NCBI GenBank assembly: GCA_028224375.1
Contig: JAOIVW010000011.1
Location: 29,451 to 93,450, forward strand
Source: Hellea sp.
GTDB taxonomy: Bacteria; Pseudomonadota; Alphaproteobacteria; Caulobacterales; Maricaulaceae
Length of the DNA stretch: 64,000 nt
Direction of reading: 5' to 3'
In this document: in pieces, positions 36,701 through 44,727 of the stretch
Numbering within the stretch: the first letter of the stretch is position 1
Layout: every line of letters starts with the position of its first letter
Position numbers and translations under genes: made by a program
Notes under the pieces: model-generated
Told to the model about the DNA's origin: nothing
Seen by the model: only the letters and a program-made list of their open reading frames with translations
Databases searched by the model: none

Positions 36701-39100
36701 GCTGAGGACTGCATTAATGGCTTCATTGAGCTTATCGACAATGGCATTGACGGCGGCTTTGAGATTTTCCGCGGCCGCGTCAACGGCTTCGTGGGCAAGA
36801 GCGACCCCTTGGTCAATCGCGGCGTTAAGTTCTGCTGCCAGGCCTGGGAAAGCTGTTCCGATTAACAGGTTTACGCCCGCCTTTAGAAACTCGCCGTAAG
36901 CGGTAATCGCGTCTTTCACAAAGCTTGCCGCCGCGTCGATGAGGGCAAAAGCCGCTTCCTTGGCCTTATCGAGAATGAAGGTTACGCCTTCGCGCACGGC
37001 GTCAAAAATCGCGCCAATCGCCTCGGTGAGCTTAGCGAGCTGTGATTTCACAAAATTGACGGCGCGGTCCCACCAGCTTTGGTCTTCCGCTTCGCGGTCT
37101 GCGGCGTCGCGCTCGCTTTCGGCTTGCTGTTCGCCTTCAGCAACGCGGGTTTGAGCTGCGCTTTCGGCGGCCGTAAAGTCCTGCGCCACTTGAGCTTCAT
37201 CAGCGGCGACACGTTCATCCACTTGCCCGCGCACGCGTGTGTTTTCAGCGGCAACCTCCGCGTCAAGGTCAGCAACGGCTTGGCCTTGAGCCTCCAGGGT
37301 AGACTGGCGCTCATTTTGAATTTGCTCACGTGAACTTTGGACCTGTTCACGCTGGGCACTATTGGCCTCGGTTTCAGCCGCATCCAACTCAGCGGTGGCT
37401 TGACCCACGCTTTCCTCGCGGCGGCTATCGCGTTCCTCAGCCATGGAGGCGGCTTGGGACTGGGCGTCATTGAGGCTCGCCTGCATGGGATCCCCATGGG
37501 CTTGGTCGAAGAGGGCTTGAGTTTCGGCGTCTAGGGCATGCTCTTTAAACTCTTCTGCCCCGCCGACAGCTTCTATGGGAGCGCTCGCAATGGCTGTCTC
37601 GTTGAGAGTGAGAGGCACGGCTTCGCTCATTTCTCTGAGCTGGACTTGTTCTGGTCCCGGACCGTCGATCACGCTGCTCATCGCTTCATCACGGCGCGTC
37701 CCGGCTTGATCGGCGGCGGCCGTGCTTTGCTCGGCAAGCCTTTCGGGGTCGGCTTCGCCTTCCAGCGGAACGGAGGGCGGCGCGCCGGCGGAGGTGTCCA
37801 CATCATTATCGGTTGTGCTAAACCCGGCAATAGCGCGGGCGACTTGCTCAGCCGCGAGCTCTTCCGCGGTTGCGGGAAGGGCGTTAGCCGCGTCTGCATT
37901 GGCTGTATAGGGGACGGCCTGAGCTGTCGGCGCTATAACTGGATCTGGGGTAGGCGCTGGCGTTCCGGCTTCGAGGGGAGCAATTTCAGTGCCAGGCGCT
38001 GTGACGGAGTCTACAGCGGTGAGTTCGGCTTCGCTGCCGCTCATATTGGCTGAGGGCTCGGGGAGTGTTTCGTTAAAGCCTTCTGTTTCGGAGGCGGCGA
38101 GTTCGTCTAGACGCGCCTGATAGCCATCATAGCGCTGGGCCTTAACAGAAGGCGGGGCGAGCTGGAAGGCCTCTGTATAGGCTTCAGGGGTCGTGGCGGC
38201 GTCAAGCTGTGCGATGGACGCCGCGAGGGCTGCTTCGGCCGCGGCCACGTCCTCTCCTAAATCTGGCACCGCACTTTCTAGAGGCGGGGCGGGATCCAGC
38301 GCAAGGTCTCCAGAGACAGCGTCTAGTCCAGCCTCTGTTGACACTTCGCCATCAGGAGATGCGCTTTGCTGGCTAGATATTACGTCTTCTTGGTTGTCAT
38401 TGGCTGTGGGGCCGTCCGAACTATCATTGGCCGGCTCTTGGCGCGCGCGGGCAGCCGCCCGGTAATCTTGCGAGGCTTCCCAATCTGATGTTTCTTCCTG
38501 CTGGGCTTGACCTTCGCGAAAGAGTACCGCGCCTTCTGGTCGGCTCTGCTCAGTCTGCGCGTGCCCCTCATGGGCCTCCATATGCTCGGCCTCGCTCTCT
38601 GCGGCGGCAATATCATCAGTATTTGCCTGCTCATCCGGCGCGGGTCCAGTCCCGCTCGCGCGGCGGATAGTTTGCAGCAAATGCGTGGTTTCGTGCAAAA
38701 GCGTTTCAAAGCTAACCCCTTCCTCGGGAAGGACCATGCAATCCCCGATCACGGCAGCTTTGACTTTTAGCTGCGCTAATATCGACCTGATCTCAGCTGA
38801 CCAGACGGCGGTAAAGCGTGAGAGAGACTTATCGAAATGATCTTCAAGTTTCTCTTGCTGGGGGAGGGCGCGCTCAGGCGCAAGTGTGGCAGCACGGCGA
38901 AGACGCTCTAACGCCTCAAATAATGTCAACTCGCTTTGCTCTTCATAGAAGTCATAGACATCAGCTGTTTCGCTTGCGCGCCAATCTTTGCCTGAATAGT
39001 CCAACTGTACATCGGCCGCGCGGCTTTTAGCCTGCGCGCGAGCAGGGCTTGACGTATCAGCCTGCGCCTTACCGGGCTTGGATTTAAGTGCCGCGCTCAT
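33779..39100 (-). CDS. Giant eCIS protein: HExxH (DUF4157-like) N-terminus, helical tape-measure-like centre, unknown C-terminus
   Basis: 1773 residues. HETTHLLQ (residues 136-143) in a DUF4157-like context marks the metalloprotease-like domain that accompanies eCIS loci. Residues ~150-560 are acidic, Ala/Glu/Pro-rich and probably disordered. About 560-670 is a strong coiled coil (repeats of ESVGQATAELDAAE type). About 675-1110 is a long series of amphipathic and hydrophobic helices (AFALIDAAASFVKDAI, LIGGIIGWLTGAFAGGI) as in tape measures. About 1150-1773 is a globular region of no recognised family. No other gene in the operon is a candidate tape measure, so this protein may combine length determination and cargo or effector function. 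Confidence 0.75.
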   Translation of the reverse strand: MSAALKSKPGKAQADTSSPARAQAKSRAADVQLDYSGKDWRASETADVYDFYEEQSELTLFEALERLRRAATLAPERALPQQEKLEDHFDKSLSRFTAVWSAEIRSILAQLKVKAAVIGDCMVLPEEGVSFETLLHETTHLLQTIRRASGTGPAPDEQANTDDIAAAESEAEHMEAHEGHAQTEQSRPEGAVLFREGQAQQEETSDWEASQDYRAAARARQEPANDSSDGPTANDNQEDVISSQQSASPDGEVSTEAGLDAVSGDLALDPAPPLESAVPDLGEDVAAAEAALAASIAQLDAATTPEAYTEAFQLAPPSVKAQRYDGYQARLDELAASETEGFNETLPEPSANMSGSEAELTAVDSVTAPGTEIAPLEAGTPAPTPDPVIAPTAQAVPYTANADAANALPATAEELAAEQVARAIAGFSTTDNDVDTSAGAPPSVPLEGEADPERLAEQSTAAADQAGTRRDEAMSSVIDGPGPEQVQLREMSEAVPLTLNETAIASAPIEAVGGAEEFKEHALDAETQALFDQAHGDPMQASLNDAQSQAASMAEERDSRREESVGQATAELDAAETEANSAQREQVQSSREQIQNERQSTLEAQGQAVADLDAEVAAENTRVRGQVDERVAADEAQVAQDFTAAESAAQTRVAEGEQQAESERDAADREAEDQSWWDRAVNFVKSQLAKLTEAIGAIFDAVREGVTFILDKAKEAAFALIDAAASFVKDAITAYGEFLKAGVNLLIGTAFPGLAAELNAAIDQGVALAHEAVDAAAENLKAAVNAIVDKLNEAINAVLSFVEGALNTIVAVVTAAITGDWGEVARLILEPVLRALGIEPAEFYTYIGNFMDSLGNIIAHPIDFLGNLFSAVVEGFRKFGNKFADHLIGGIIGWLTGAFAGGIQMPEKFDFWGILDIARQILGLTLDMMRRVAVRILGQAAVAKIEFFIGYAAELITGGWGGLFDKIKEDLTGLAQEVIGGITTFLTERLIKAGVVWLASLINPAGALLKIIMMIWDFILWMKDNFMRIVQVVHTVVDGMVQIANGNIEPAAKAIEKVLAGLLPPTIDLIARLIGLGNVAERVKDIIGGIRQKIEDAIVKLIRKVLARFTGRGGTAAAPDANGDLMTPLPISGGGESHTLYMTEQGNDVIPMMRSTPVAIQEWLTRLKEKPGVRRQLEHAADQGAVVSDQKVTKTTGDIRADVDGALGAEDRVDQEGEQADDALDNGAPNAAAEAAQVDAAAARLKPFMERILVALGLSNGGQAFKDKFSTQIQGLSTRVQSGLNSSINRSINEDTAKSLAYTQIAWSQVAQTLGTDTAILTDAFKRPLHSTGIFGDNDAVKDALYAKAVKLSTETDGLTAIILNTPNAKETFHRRALLPQAVGQDSTQILVEHALKNSSPDTIANSFSSQLINAVRAYIPMTAVDEDKAYKEAVKADAFRPGGLFWRSDTFKTSFKLKYYGDKEQEGDSSDEGLLFFLTTGKSARAQKNITYTAEMVRAAAPGQHEWILSSTVNTAFNATISSFNSDPNKIGSIVKYIAFQHFVRTDTGDIVFDRNWSEYNVSTMSSVSEVEFDDLRAIVRPLEENRDLPAAEKASIQAQLRTKYAAITQQDYIPYQAHAGGVFVYRFREKSDGSYEFSPVSSQASSSVWHQKLRESNAAILGRSSLSENVLNDLGTSIKDYFKTTSVDKDDAIPSGDAFAFHKFSSRGTIPFLGIEEIDDVRQLRANREYQSEFRNKTEFFHEARRRFDLAYADLSEDIANFERVAGEIPG

Positions 39101-39378
39101 AGGCCAATCTGCCGAAGGATAGAGCGAGCAAGGGCTTTACCCAGACGTTCCGGGCTAGAAAAATCTCTATCGCTTAAATGCAAGGAGACGACGGCAGCGC
39201 TACTTTGCGTTTGTAGTCTTTTAAGGGCGGCGGAAGGCCCGAGGGTGCGGGCGAGTTCTTCCCGCAAAACGTTGACAGAGCGTTTGGCCAAATGCGGGTC
39301 GTAATTTGCAAAGTTAATTGTACCGATACTGAGTTCAGGCGCAAAGGCAGGCTCAAAGATATGGGTATCCTCGCTCAT
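39097..39378 (-). CDS. Small eCIS protein of unknown function
   Basis: 93 residues from the ATG at 39378, which overlaps the AAA+ gene stop (ATGA). Sequence includes ELSIGTINFANYDPHLAKRS and LHLSDRDFSSPERLGKALAR. No family recognised. Four-base overlap with the 1773-residue gene suggests a chaperone or adaptor for it, which is inference. Confidence 0.7.
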   Translation of the reverse strand: MSEDTHIFEPAFAPELSIGTINFANYDPHLAKRSVNVLREELARTLGPSAALKRLQTQSSAAVVSLHLSDRDFSSPERLGKALARSILRQIGL

Positions 39379-41378
39379 GAAGCCCACCGAGCAAGTTCGT
39401 GATCAGGGGCGGGTTTATCAAGTTTTGCGAATTCAAGACGCATCGCATTAGCGATATGAAGCATGGAGAGCGGCATGTTCGCGGCTGCGGCCTGATAGGC
39501 GGCATTAATCGCAATCGAACGTATATTACCCCCAGACAAAGACGGACGAGAGAGGCTTTCATAATCCAGCATACTGGTTGGAACCTGCTCAGGAAAAGCG
39601 CGTCTCCATATTGCTTCGCGGCTCGCCCGGTCTGGAAATGGAAATTCGATCACAAACCGGAAGCGGCGCAAAAAGGCATCATCAATGAGATCGCGCATAT
39701 TTGTCGTCAAGATCGCCACGCCCGGGTAGTCTTCTAGGCATTGCAGTAAAAATCCGAGCTCTGCGTTGGAATGCTTATCTAGGCTATCGCGATTGCTACT
39801 GGTCCGTTTTGCAAAAAGTCCTTCTGCTTCATCAAAAAGAAGCGCCGCGCCAGCGCGCGCGCCGGCTTGAAAGACGCGGTCCAGATTTTTCGCCGTCTCG
39901 CCAATATATTTTGAGACGAGAGAGGCGACATCGATCCTAAAGAGCTGGATCGGGGCGCCGCCTGGGGGCGACATTTCTTTGATAAGAACTTCGGCCGCGG
40001 TTGTTTTTCCGGTTCCGCTGGCTCCGTAGAACAGCGCGGCCATGCCCAATCCCCGAGGGGACTTATGGCTAAAGCCCCAGGCATTATTAATCTGTTCGCG
40101 ATGGGTTAGAAAGTTGGACATCTCGGCGAGCGCGCGGCGCTGAGCGGAGGGGAGTACAAGATCATCCCAGCCGGCATTAGCGGTAATGGGCTTTGCAAGA
40201 TGGCCCATGACTTGCCCAGCTTCAGCGCGGGCGGCGTTCCATAATGTATCGTGGGTTCCAATAAGCACCTGGCGGGCGCTTTTGCGGATCTGGTCTGTGG
40301 TGAGCGCAAAGTGAGCGCCAACGGCGCTGAATTCCGCATCAGAGCTCGGCACAAGGATCGGGTTTGCCGCTTTCCAGATGGCGGCGCGAATATCGGCGCA
40401 AGGCTCCGGCAGGTCCAGGGGCGTTAGACCTGTAATCATATTCGGCGTTATTTTACCGCCTATAAGATAAGCGGGGGCCGCACTGCGCTGAACAATCATT
40501 GCGGCGCGGTGCAATATCTCCGGGGGCATATTAGGCGGTAGAGTGACGATAAGAGCGGCGCCAACTAAGACGAGATCGCGCGCTAAGTGCCGGTGCCATT
40601 CATCCCAACTTTGGACCTTATCATAGAGGGCGGCGGCATTTAGGTGCAATAGGTCAACATCGATAGACAGGAGCGCGGCGCGCAGGGTTTCTAAAAGGCC
40701 TGTGCTGTCTTGTCCTGTATAATGAAAATGTACGGGGCCAGGGGATTTTAGGGCTTTTAGGTAGTTCTGGCCTAGGGAAATTGCGACCGGCTCGCCCAGT
40801 GTAAGGTTCGGGTCCGGCAAAGGGTTCAGGCAGCTTTCAATATCACGCGTAAGCGCAAATTGGCCAGCAAGATAATCAAGTAAAGACTCGGCGACAAATA
40901 GCGCACGCTCATAACGGCGGCCTAGAGGATCTATAAAAATAAGCCCGCGGCGCAGGAGTGTTTCGCTGGCGGCAAAACACGCCGGCGCGGCTTCGCCTAA
41001 AACCTCTTCAATCAAGGCCAAACAGGCACGGCCTTTAACGGATTTAGTGTGTGTTTGCAGGGCCTTTGCCAGACGCGGCGCTTGGTCTGCCAGAGCGATG
41101 ACGCATAGACAGTCCAGCTCAAGCGGGCTTAGTCCGAAGCGGCTGCAGACCTCATCAAGGGCTGCGGGACGGGGAAGGGCGCCGCGAATGACCTTAAGCT
41201 GCGTGTCTATTTTTAAGGGGTCATGTTTGACCTCGGTAAGAAGCTCGGCTCTCTTCTGCAGCTCCAGCCGCCAAAGATCTCTATTAAGGAGCTCCCATTG
41301 CGCAGAACCAGATGCCTTTTGAGGTGCCTTGCCGAGCTGTGTTTTCGCCGACTTTCGCTTTGTATTGACCGCGCTCAT
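39375..41378 (-). CDS. eCIS AAA+ ATPase (Afp15/Pvc15-like)
   Basis: 667 residues. A long helical N-terminal part (~400 residues) precedes a AAA+ domain with Walker A GASGTGKT (452-459), Walker B ALLFDEAE (512-519), sensor region ILTTNMRDLIDDAFLRRF and arginine-finger-like FRFVIEFPFPDR. Pvc15-type ATPases are needed for loading or assembly of the particle. Overlaps both neighbours by four bases. Confidence 0.95.
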   Translation of the reverse strand: MSAVNTKRKSAKTQLGKAPQKASGSAQWELLNRDLWRLELQKRAELLTEVKHDPLKIDTQLKVIRGALPRPAALDEVCSRFGLSPLELDCLCVIALADQAPRLAKALQTHTKSVKGRACLALIEEVLGEAAPACFAASETLLRRGLIFIDPLGRRYERALFVAESLLDYLAGQFALTRDIESCLNPLPDPNLTLGEPVAISLGQNYLKALKSPGPVHFHYTGQDSTGLLETLRAALLSIDVDLLHLNAAALYDKVQSWDEWHRHLARDLVLVGAALIVTLPPNMPPEILHRAAMIVQRSAAPAYLIGGKITPNMITGLTPLDLPEPCADIRAAIWKAANPILVPSSDAEFSAVGAHFALTTDQIRKSARQVLIGTHDTLWNAARAEAGQVMGHLAKPITANAGWDDLVLPSAQRRALAEMSNFLTHREQINNAWGFSHKSPRGLGMAALFYGASGTGKTTAAEVLIKEMSPPGGAPIQLFRIDVASLVSKYIGETAKNLDRVFQAGARAGAALLFDEAEGLFAKRTSSNRDSLDKHSNAELGFLLQCLEDYPGVAILTTNMRDLIDDAFLRRFRFVIEFPFPDRASREAIWRRAFPEQVPTSMLDYESLSRPSLSGGNIRSIAINAAYQAAAANMPLSMLHIANAMRLEFAKLDKPAPDHELARWAS

Positions 41379-42724
41379 GGATTTGCATTCAGCAGGAGAG
41401 GCGGGCCCGTATAGGGACCGCCTGTAAGAGGGGTTAGCAGCGTCCGCGCGCCGTCAATTTCAAGCCGGCGTAGATAGGTGGTTGATGGGACGCCTTCGGC
41501 TGGAAAGATTAGCGGCGCATTCGCCGCGGTTCTAGGTAGAGCCTCAAGCGTAAAACTATCCCCGCTTGCACTGCCGGCTATCGGGTTGAGGTGGAGTTTA
41601 GCGTCTTGGCGCTTGCCAAGTTCATGGGTAAGCTCGATTTGTATTTGTCCTTTAAATATTTGAACCCCGTTCTGAGTTGTCACTGTGCCCGTATGGGTGA
41701 TTGTTTTTATTTCTGGCAGGATAATAGCCGCGGCTGGGTTAGAGACTTCCAAGCTGCGTTCAGGCGCAAAAAGGTGCTCAACAAGGACAAGGGAAAGCCC
41801 CGCTTCTAGGCCGATGCGTGGCGGGTTCGGCGATGATGTCGGTGTAGGTAGGCGTAGCGATATTGCAGTCGCCGAAACCAAATCGCTATTCGGGTCACCC
41901 TCAATATCATTGGGTATGAAGATTTTATCTTTGATTTTGACGCGCACACTCCCGGAGGCGAGGCCCGACCCTGTTATTAAGAGACGCGACGACATGGGAA
42001 TGGATCCAGATTGTCCGATCTGGTCTCGGTCGCCCGTTTGAAACTCGATTTTCTCGATTGTCGGACGCAAGAGAGGTTGAACGTTTAGCGACACTGATTT
42101 GACAGGTAAGCTAGGACTTTTGTTGCGTTTGGCTTGAATCAGAACAAGTGAGACCTGGTAGAGGGCAGACAGGCGCAATGAGGCGTTGAAAGCGGGCCAT
42201 ATTTTTGACAGCTCATCATTTTCATTTTTAGCGGGTGTAATACGTACGCTTTCGATTTGCTCGGCGAGGTCAGCGCCTTGGAGCATAATGAGGGCGGCGG
42301 GGAGAATACCGGGACTGACGGTACCGGTAGGAGAGGTTAGCGTTCGGCGCAGGGCTTTGGACGTCAAAATGGGCGTTTCGTGCATTTGCTGCATACCAAA
42401 TCCCATTAAGATCGGCGCGTTTAGGTCTTTCGTCCCTGTTGCTGTTAAGATGTAATGGATATCCAGTGCGAGACGCGCGTTTTTGAGGCGCGTACCTTTT
42501 GAGGAATAAGCGGGTAGGTCTTGATTAGAATAAGCCGTATTATGGGTAACTTTCCACGGGTAGATATTCAGGCCATTTTTAGGGGTATCTGTGATGAGTT
42601 GATCGGGCGGCTGCGCAGAGACATCAACCTGGCCTAAAGCATCTAAATCGCCATTAATAACGCCGTCATTAAGCAGGTCTTTAAGCGTGGCCGTAACAGC
42701 TGCGATCGCGAGCGCATTAGCCAT
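41375..42724 (-). CDS. eCIS tail cap protein (DUF4255, Afp16/Pvc16-like)
   Basis: 449 residues. The N-terminal ~190 residues match the DUF4255/Pvc16 module: ALAIAAVTATLKDLLNDGVI, NIYPWKVTHNTAYSNQDLPA, ALDIHYILTATG. Pvc16 terminates tube and sheath growth. The C-terminal half (from about 215) has IPT-like beta-sandwich features (RLLITGSGLASGSVRVKI, IQIELTHELG) that are less usual. Confidence 0.9.
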   Translation of the reverse strand: MANALAIAAVTATLKDLLNDGVINGDLDALGQVDVSAQPPDQLITDTPKNGLNIYPWKVTHNTAYSNQDLPAYSSKGTRLKNARLALDIHYILTATGTKDLNAPILMGFGMQQMHETPILTSKALRRTLTSPTGTVSPGILPAALIMLQGADLAEQIESVRITPAKNENDELSKIWPAFNASLRLSALYQVSLVLIQAKRNKSPSLPVKSVSLNVQPLLRPTIEKIEFQTGDRDQIGQSGSIPMSSRLLITGSGLASGSVRVKIKDKIFIPNDIEGDPNSDLVSATAISLRLPTPTSSPNPPRIGLEAGLSLVLVEHLFAPERSLEVSNPAAAIILPEIKTITHTGTVTTQNGVQIFKGQIQIELTHELGKRQDAKLHLNPIAGSASGDSFTLEALPRTAANAPLIFPAEGVPSTTYLRRLEIDGARTLLTPLTGGPYTGPPLLLNANP

Positions 42725-42726
42725 CC

Positions 42727-43461
42727 TTAGCCTCCTTTCCAGCCCAAATAGTCTTTAAGGTTGGAAACATTTTGCCGAGCTGGCGCAGCGCCCTTTGAGG
42801 GTTTAATAAGGGTCGCAGGCGCAGGCGCCGTAACTTGAATATCCCCAATAGAAATTTTGATCGGTGTCGGCGGGGGAGCTTTGAACTTAACCTGGCTTTG
42901 CCGCCCCGCGCGCCGATTTGGGGGCTTGTAGGAATCAGAGCGCGGAGCTGCGGCTCTAAACACCTGATCGGCGCTCATGAGCGGTTCTAGGGACGCAGGA
43001 CGTAATATAGGGACGGACTTAGCTTGCGCCGGAGCGATAACAGGGTCTTGGGGCTTTGTCTTGATAAATTTATCAACAGGCATGGTAGGCGGCGGACTAC
43101 CTGTTTGTTGCGGGAGAAGAGAAGGCTCTCTTTCCGCGCGAAATATCTGCTTTGAGACCCTAGCTTCGGGCGTTTGAACATCCCCGGGCGTAATGATCTG
43201 TGTCTTCTCGATTTGCTCATGATGATGGACATGTACGGGGCTGGACGCCTGGGGGGAGGGCGATGTCTTTATGGGTTTACGAGCGGCGGGCAACTCTACA
43301 AGCGGCCGAGTTTTCGGAGAAGACATCGGGATATCCGCATTTGGATCAGGGGCTCTTATGGGCGCCCCGTTAAAAGGGTTTGTTTGCGGCAATAAAGGCG
43401 GCACGCAATCCTGCGTGCTAAGGCCTGCTTTCACTGCTAATCTGTCGAATAAATCCTTCAC
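42727..43461 (-). CDS. Proline-rich disordered eCIS protein
   Basis: 244 residues from a GTG at 43461 with GGAG eight bases upstream and a GTGA overlap with the preceding stop; the longer ATG frame to 43512 is less likely. After a short helix (VKDLFDRLAVKAGL) it is almost wholly low-complexity, rich in Pro, Lys, Ala and Gln, with a short HVHHHEQIEKTQ region. No homologue recognised. Position between a baseplate gene and the cap gene suggests a linker or adaptor. Confidence 0.65.
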   Translation of the reverse strand: MKDLFDRLAVKAGLSTQDCVPPLLPQTNPFNGAPIRAPDPNADIPMSSPKTRPLVELPAARKPIKTSPSPQASSPVHVHHHEQIEKTQIITPGDVQTPEARVSKQIFRAEREPSLLPQQTGSPPPTMPVDKFIKTKPQDPVIAPAQAKSVPILRPASLEPLMSADQVFRAAAPRSDSYKPPNRRAGRQSQVKFKAPPPTPIKISIGDIQVTAPAPATLIKPSKGAAPARQNVSNLKDYLGWKGG

Positions 43462-44132
43462 GCGAGATGCTCCAGATAAAGTCTGCGGCGAGCAGGGGGC
43501 AGGGAGAGGCACTGGGTTTCAGACCATCCAAAAGCTCGCGCTAGTGTGATGATTTCGCCGAGAAGCGATTGGGCCCTTGCTTGTAGATCTGTCCAAAGAA
43601 AACGAAAAACATCTAGACTGGCCTCTATAGAGCTCTCGCAATTCTCGCAGTTTGCTAAGAATAACACATCCATGCCGGGATCCGCTTTTTCTAAGGCCTG
43701 GCTGGCATTTTTACGAAAGAGGGGCTCTTGCCAAGGCGCGGACGGGTTGAGGCGTTCATAAGGAAACCCCGCCTTTGCAGCCTGAAGGTCGGATATGTTG
43801 GGAAGGCGCAACTCATAATCCTCGCCCTGAAAAGGGACAACTGCGCTATCTTGAACTTTCTCTGGAATAGCAAAATCCGGTCCGCAAGAAATTTCCATCC
43901 ACTCCTGGCAGGACTGGCACTCGATTTTCGCGTCAAAGGCGGTGCCTGATAATTTTTCTCGGGCCGTCCAGAAGCAGCGGTCACGGTCGCCTAAAGACAG
44001 AGCGTTAAGGTCCCGCTCTGGCGGTGAGCCTAAGATAATTTGCAGCGTTAAAAGCATTCGGCTTTGCTGGGTTAAATTCCGGCCTTCAGTATAGAGCTCT
44101 AGAAGCTCTGTATCGCTCAGAGCCCCGCTCAT
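43458..44132 (-). CDS. eCIS T4-baseplate-like protein with two CxxC motifs
   Basis: 224 residues. The layout (helical start, ECQSCQEWMEISCG near the middle, LRLPNISDLQAA, then LANCENCESS) resembles T4 gp26/gp51-like baseplate assembly proteins found in contractile loci. The cysteine pairs CQSC and CENC could form one zinc site. Forty-nine bases after the tube gene. Confidence 0.6.
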   Translation of the reverse strand: MSGALSDTELLELYTEGRNLTQQSRMLLTLQIILGSPPERDLNALSLGDRDRCFWTAREKLSGTAFDAKIECQSCQEWMEISCGPDFAIPEKVQDSAVVPFQGEDYELRLPNISDLQAAKAGFPYERLNPSAPWQEPLFRKNASQALEKADPGMDVLFLANCENCESSIEASLDVFRFLWTDLQARAQSLLGEIITLARAFGWSETQCLSLPPARRRLYLEHLA

Positions 44133-44181
44133 TGGGCTGGCTTTTCACAGCGAGCCAGAAAGACTTTGAAAGCCTTGCACA

Positions 44182-44709
44182 TTAGCCCCCAACCTCGCCG
44201 AAGCTCGGCTCTTCAGGCTCGGCTTCATCTGTATCTCGCTCGAATCCTTCATGCTCAATTTTTAGCATTTCAAAGAGAACGGCATTGCCATTGGCATCTA
44301 GCTCTCCTGTTTGTTGGAACTCTGAAATCCAGCACCGATGAATATTATAAACCAGAGCGCGTTGACCGGCTTCGTTATAGATTTCGAGCTGCAATTCTTT
44401 TCGGAAATCTTTGAGGGAGCTTTCTTTCCCGGTCTTGACCGAATAATTCCAAACTTTATTCGCCCAATTTTCAAAGGCTTTATCATGTGTTACGCCGCGC
44501 TCACATGTGATACCTTCATATTTATGCATCGCTGGAGATTTTTTAGGGGTTGATGGATCCCCGCCTTCGCGGTGCTCGACCACTTCTGTGGTGCGTTTGA
44601 GCGGGCTAATCTTACTAACCCCGGCGACGGGTTGTCCGTCCCAAGCAAGCCGAAATTTAAAATTCTTATATGGATCTAAGCGTCCTGCATTTGTTGTAAA
44701 TGTAGCCAT
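44182..44709 (-). CDS. eCIS inner tube protein (gp19-like)
   Basis: 175 residues matching the phage tail tube family: LDPYKNFKFRLAWDGQPVAG, VSKISPLKRTTEVVEHREGG, GITCERGVTHDKAFENWANK, and CWISEFQQTGELDANGNAV. Forms the hexameric inner tube carrying cargo. Only one tube gene is present, while Afp/PVC have several. Eighteen bases after the sheath gene. Confidence 0.95.
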   Translation of the reverse strand: MATFTTNAGRLDPYKNFKFRLAWDGQPVAGVSKISPLKRTTEVVEHREGGDPSTPKKSPAMHKYEGITCERGVTHDKAFENWANKVWNYSVKTGKESSLKDFRKELQLEIYNEAGQRALVYNIHRCWISEFQQTGELDANGNAVLFEMLKIEHEGFERDTDEAEPEEPSFGEVGG

Positions 44710-44727
44710 GTGTTTTCCTCCGGTGCC

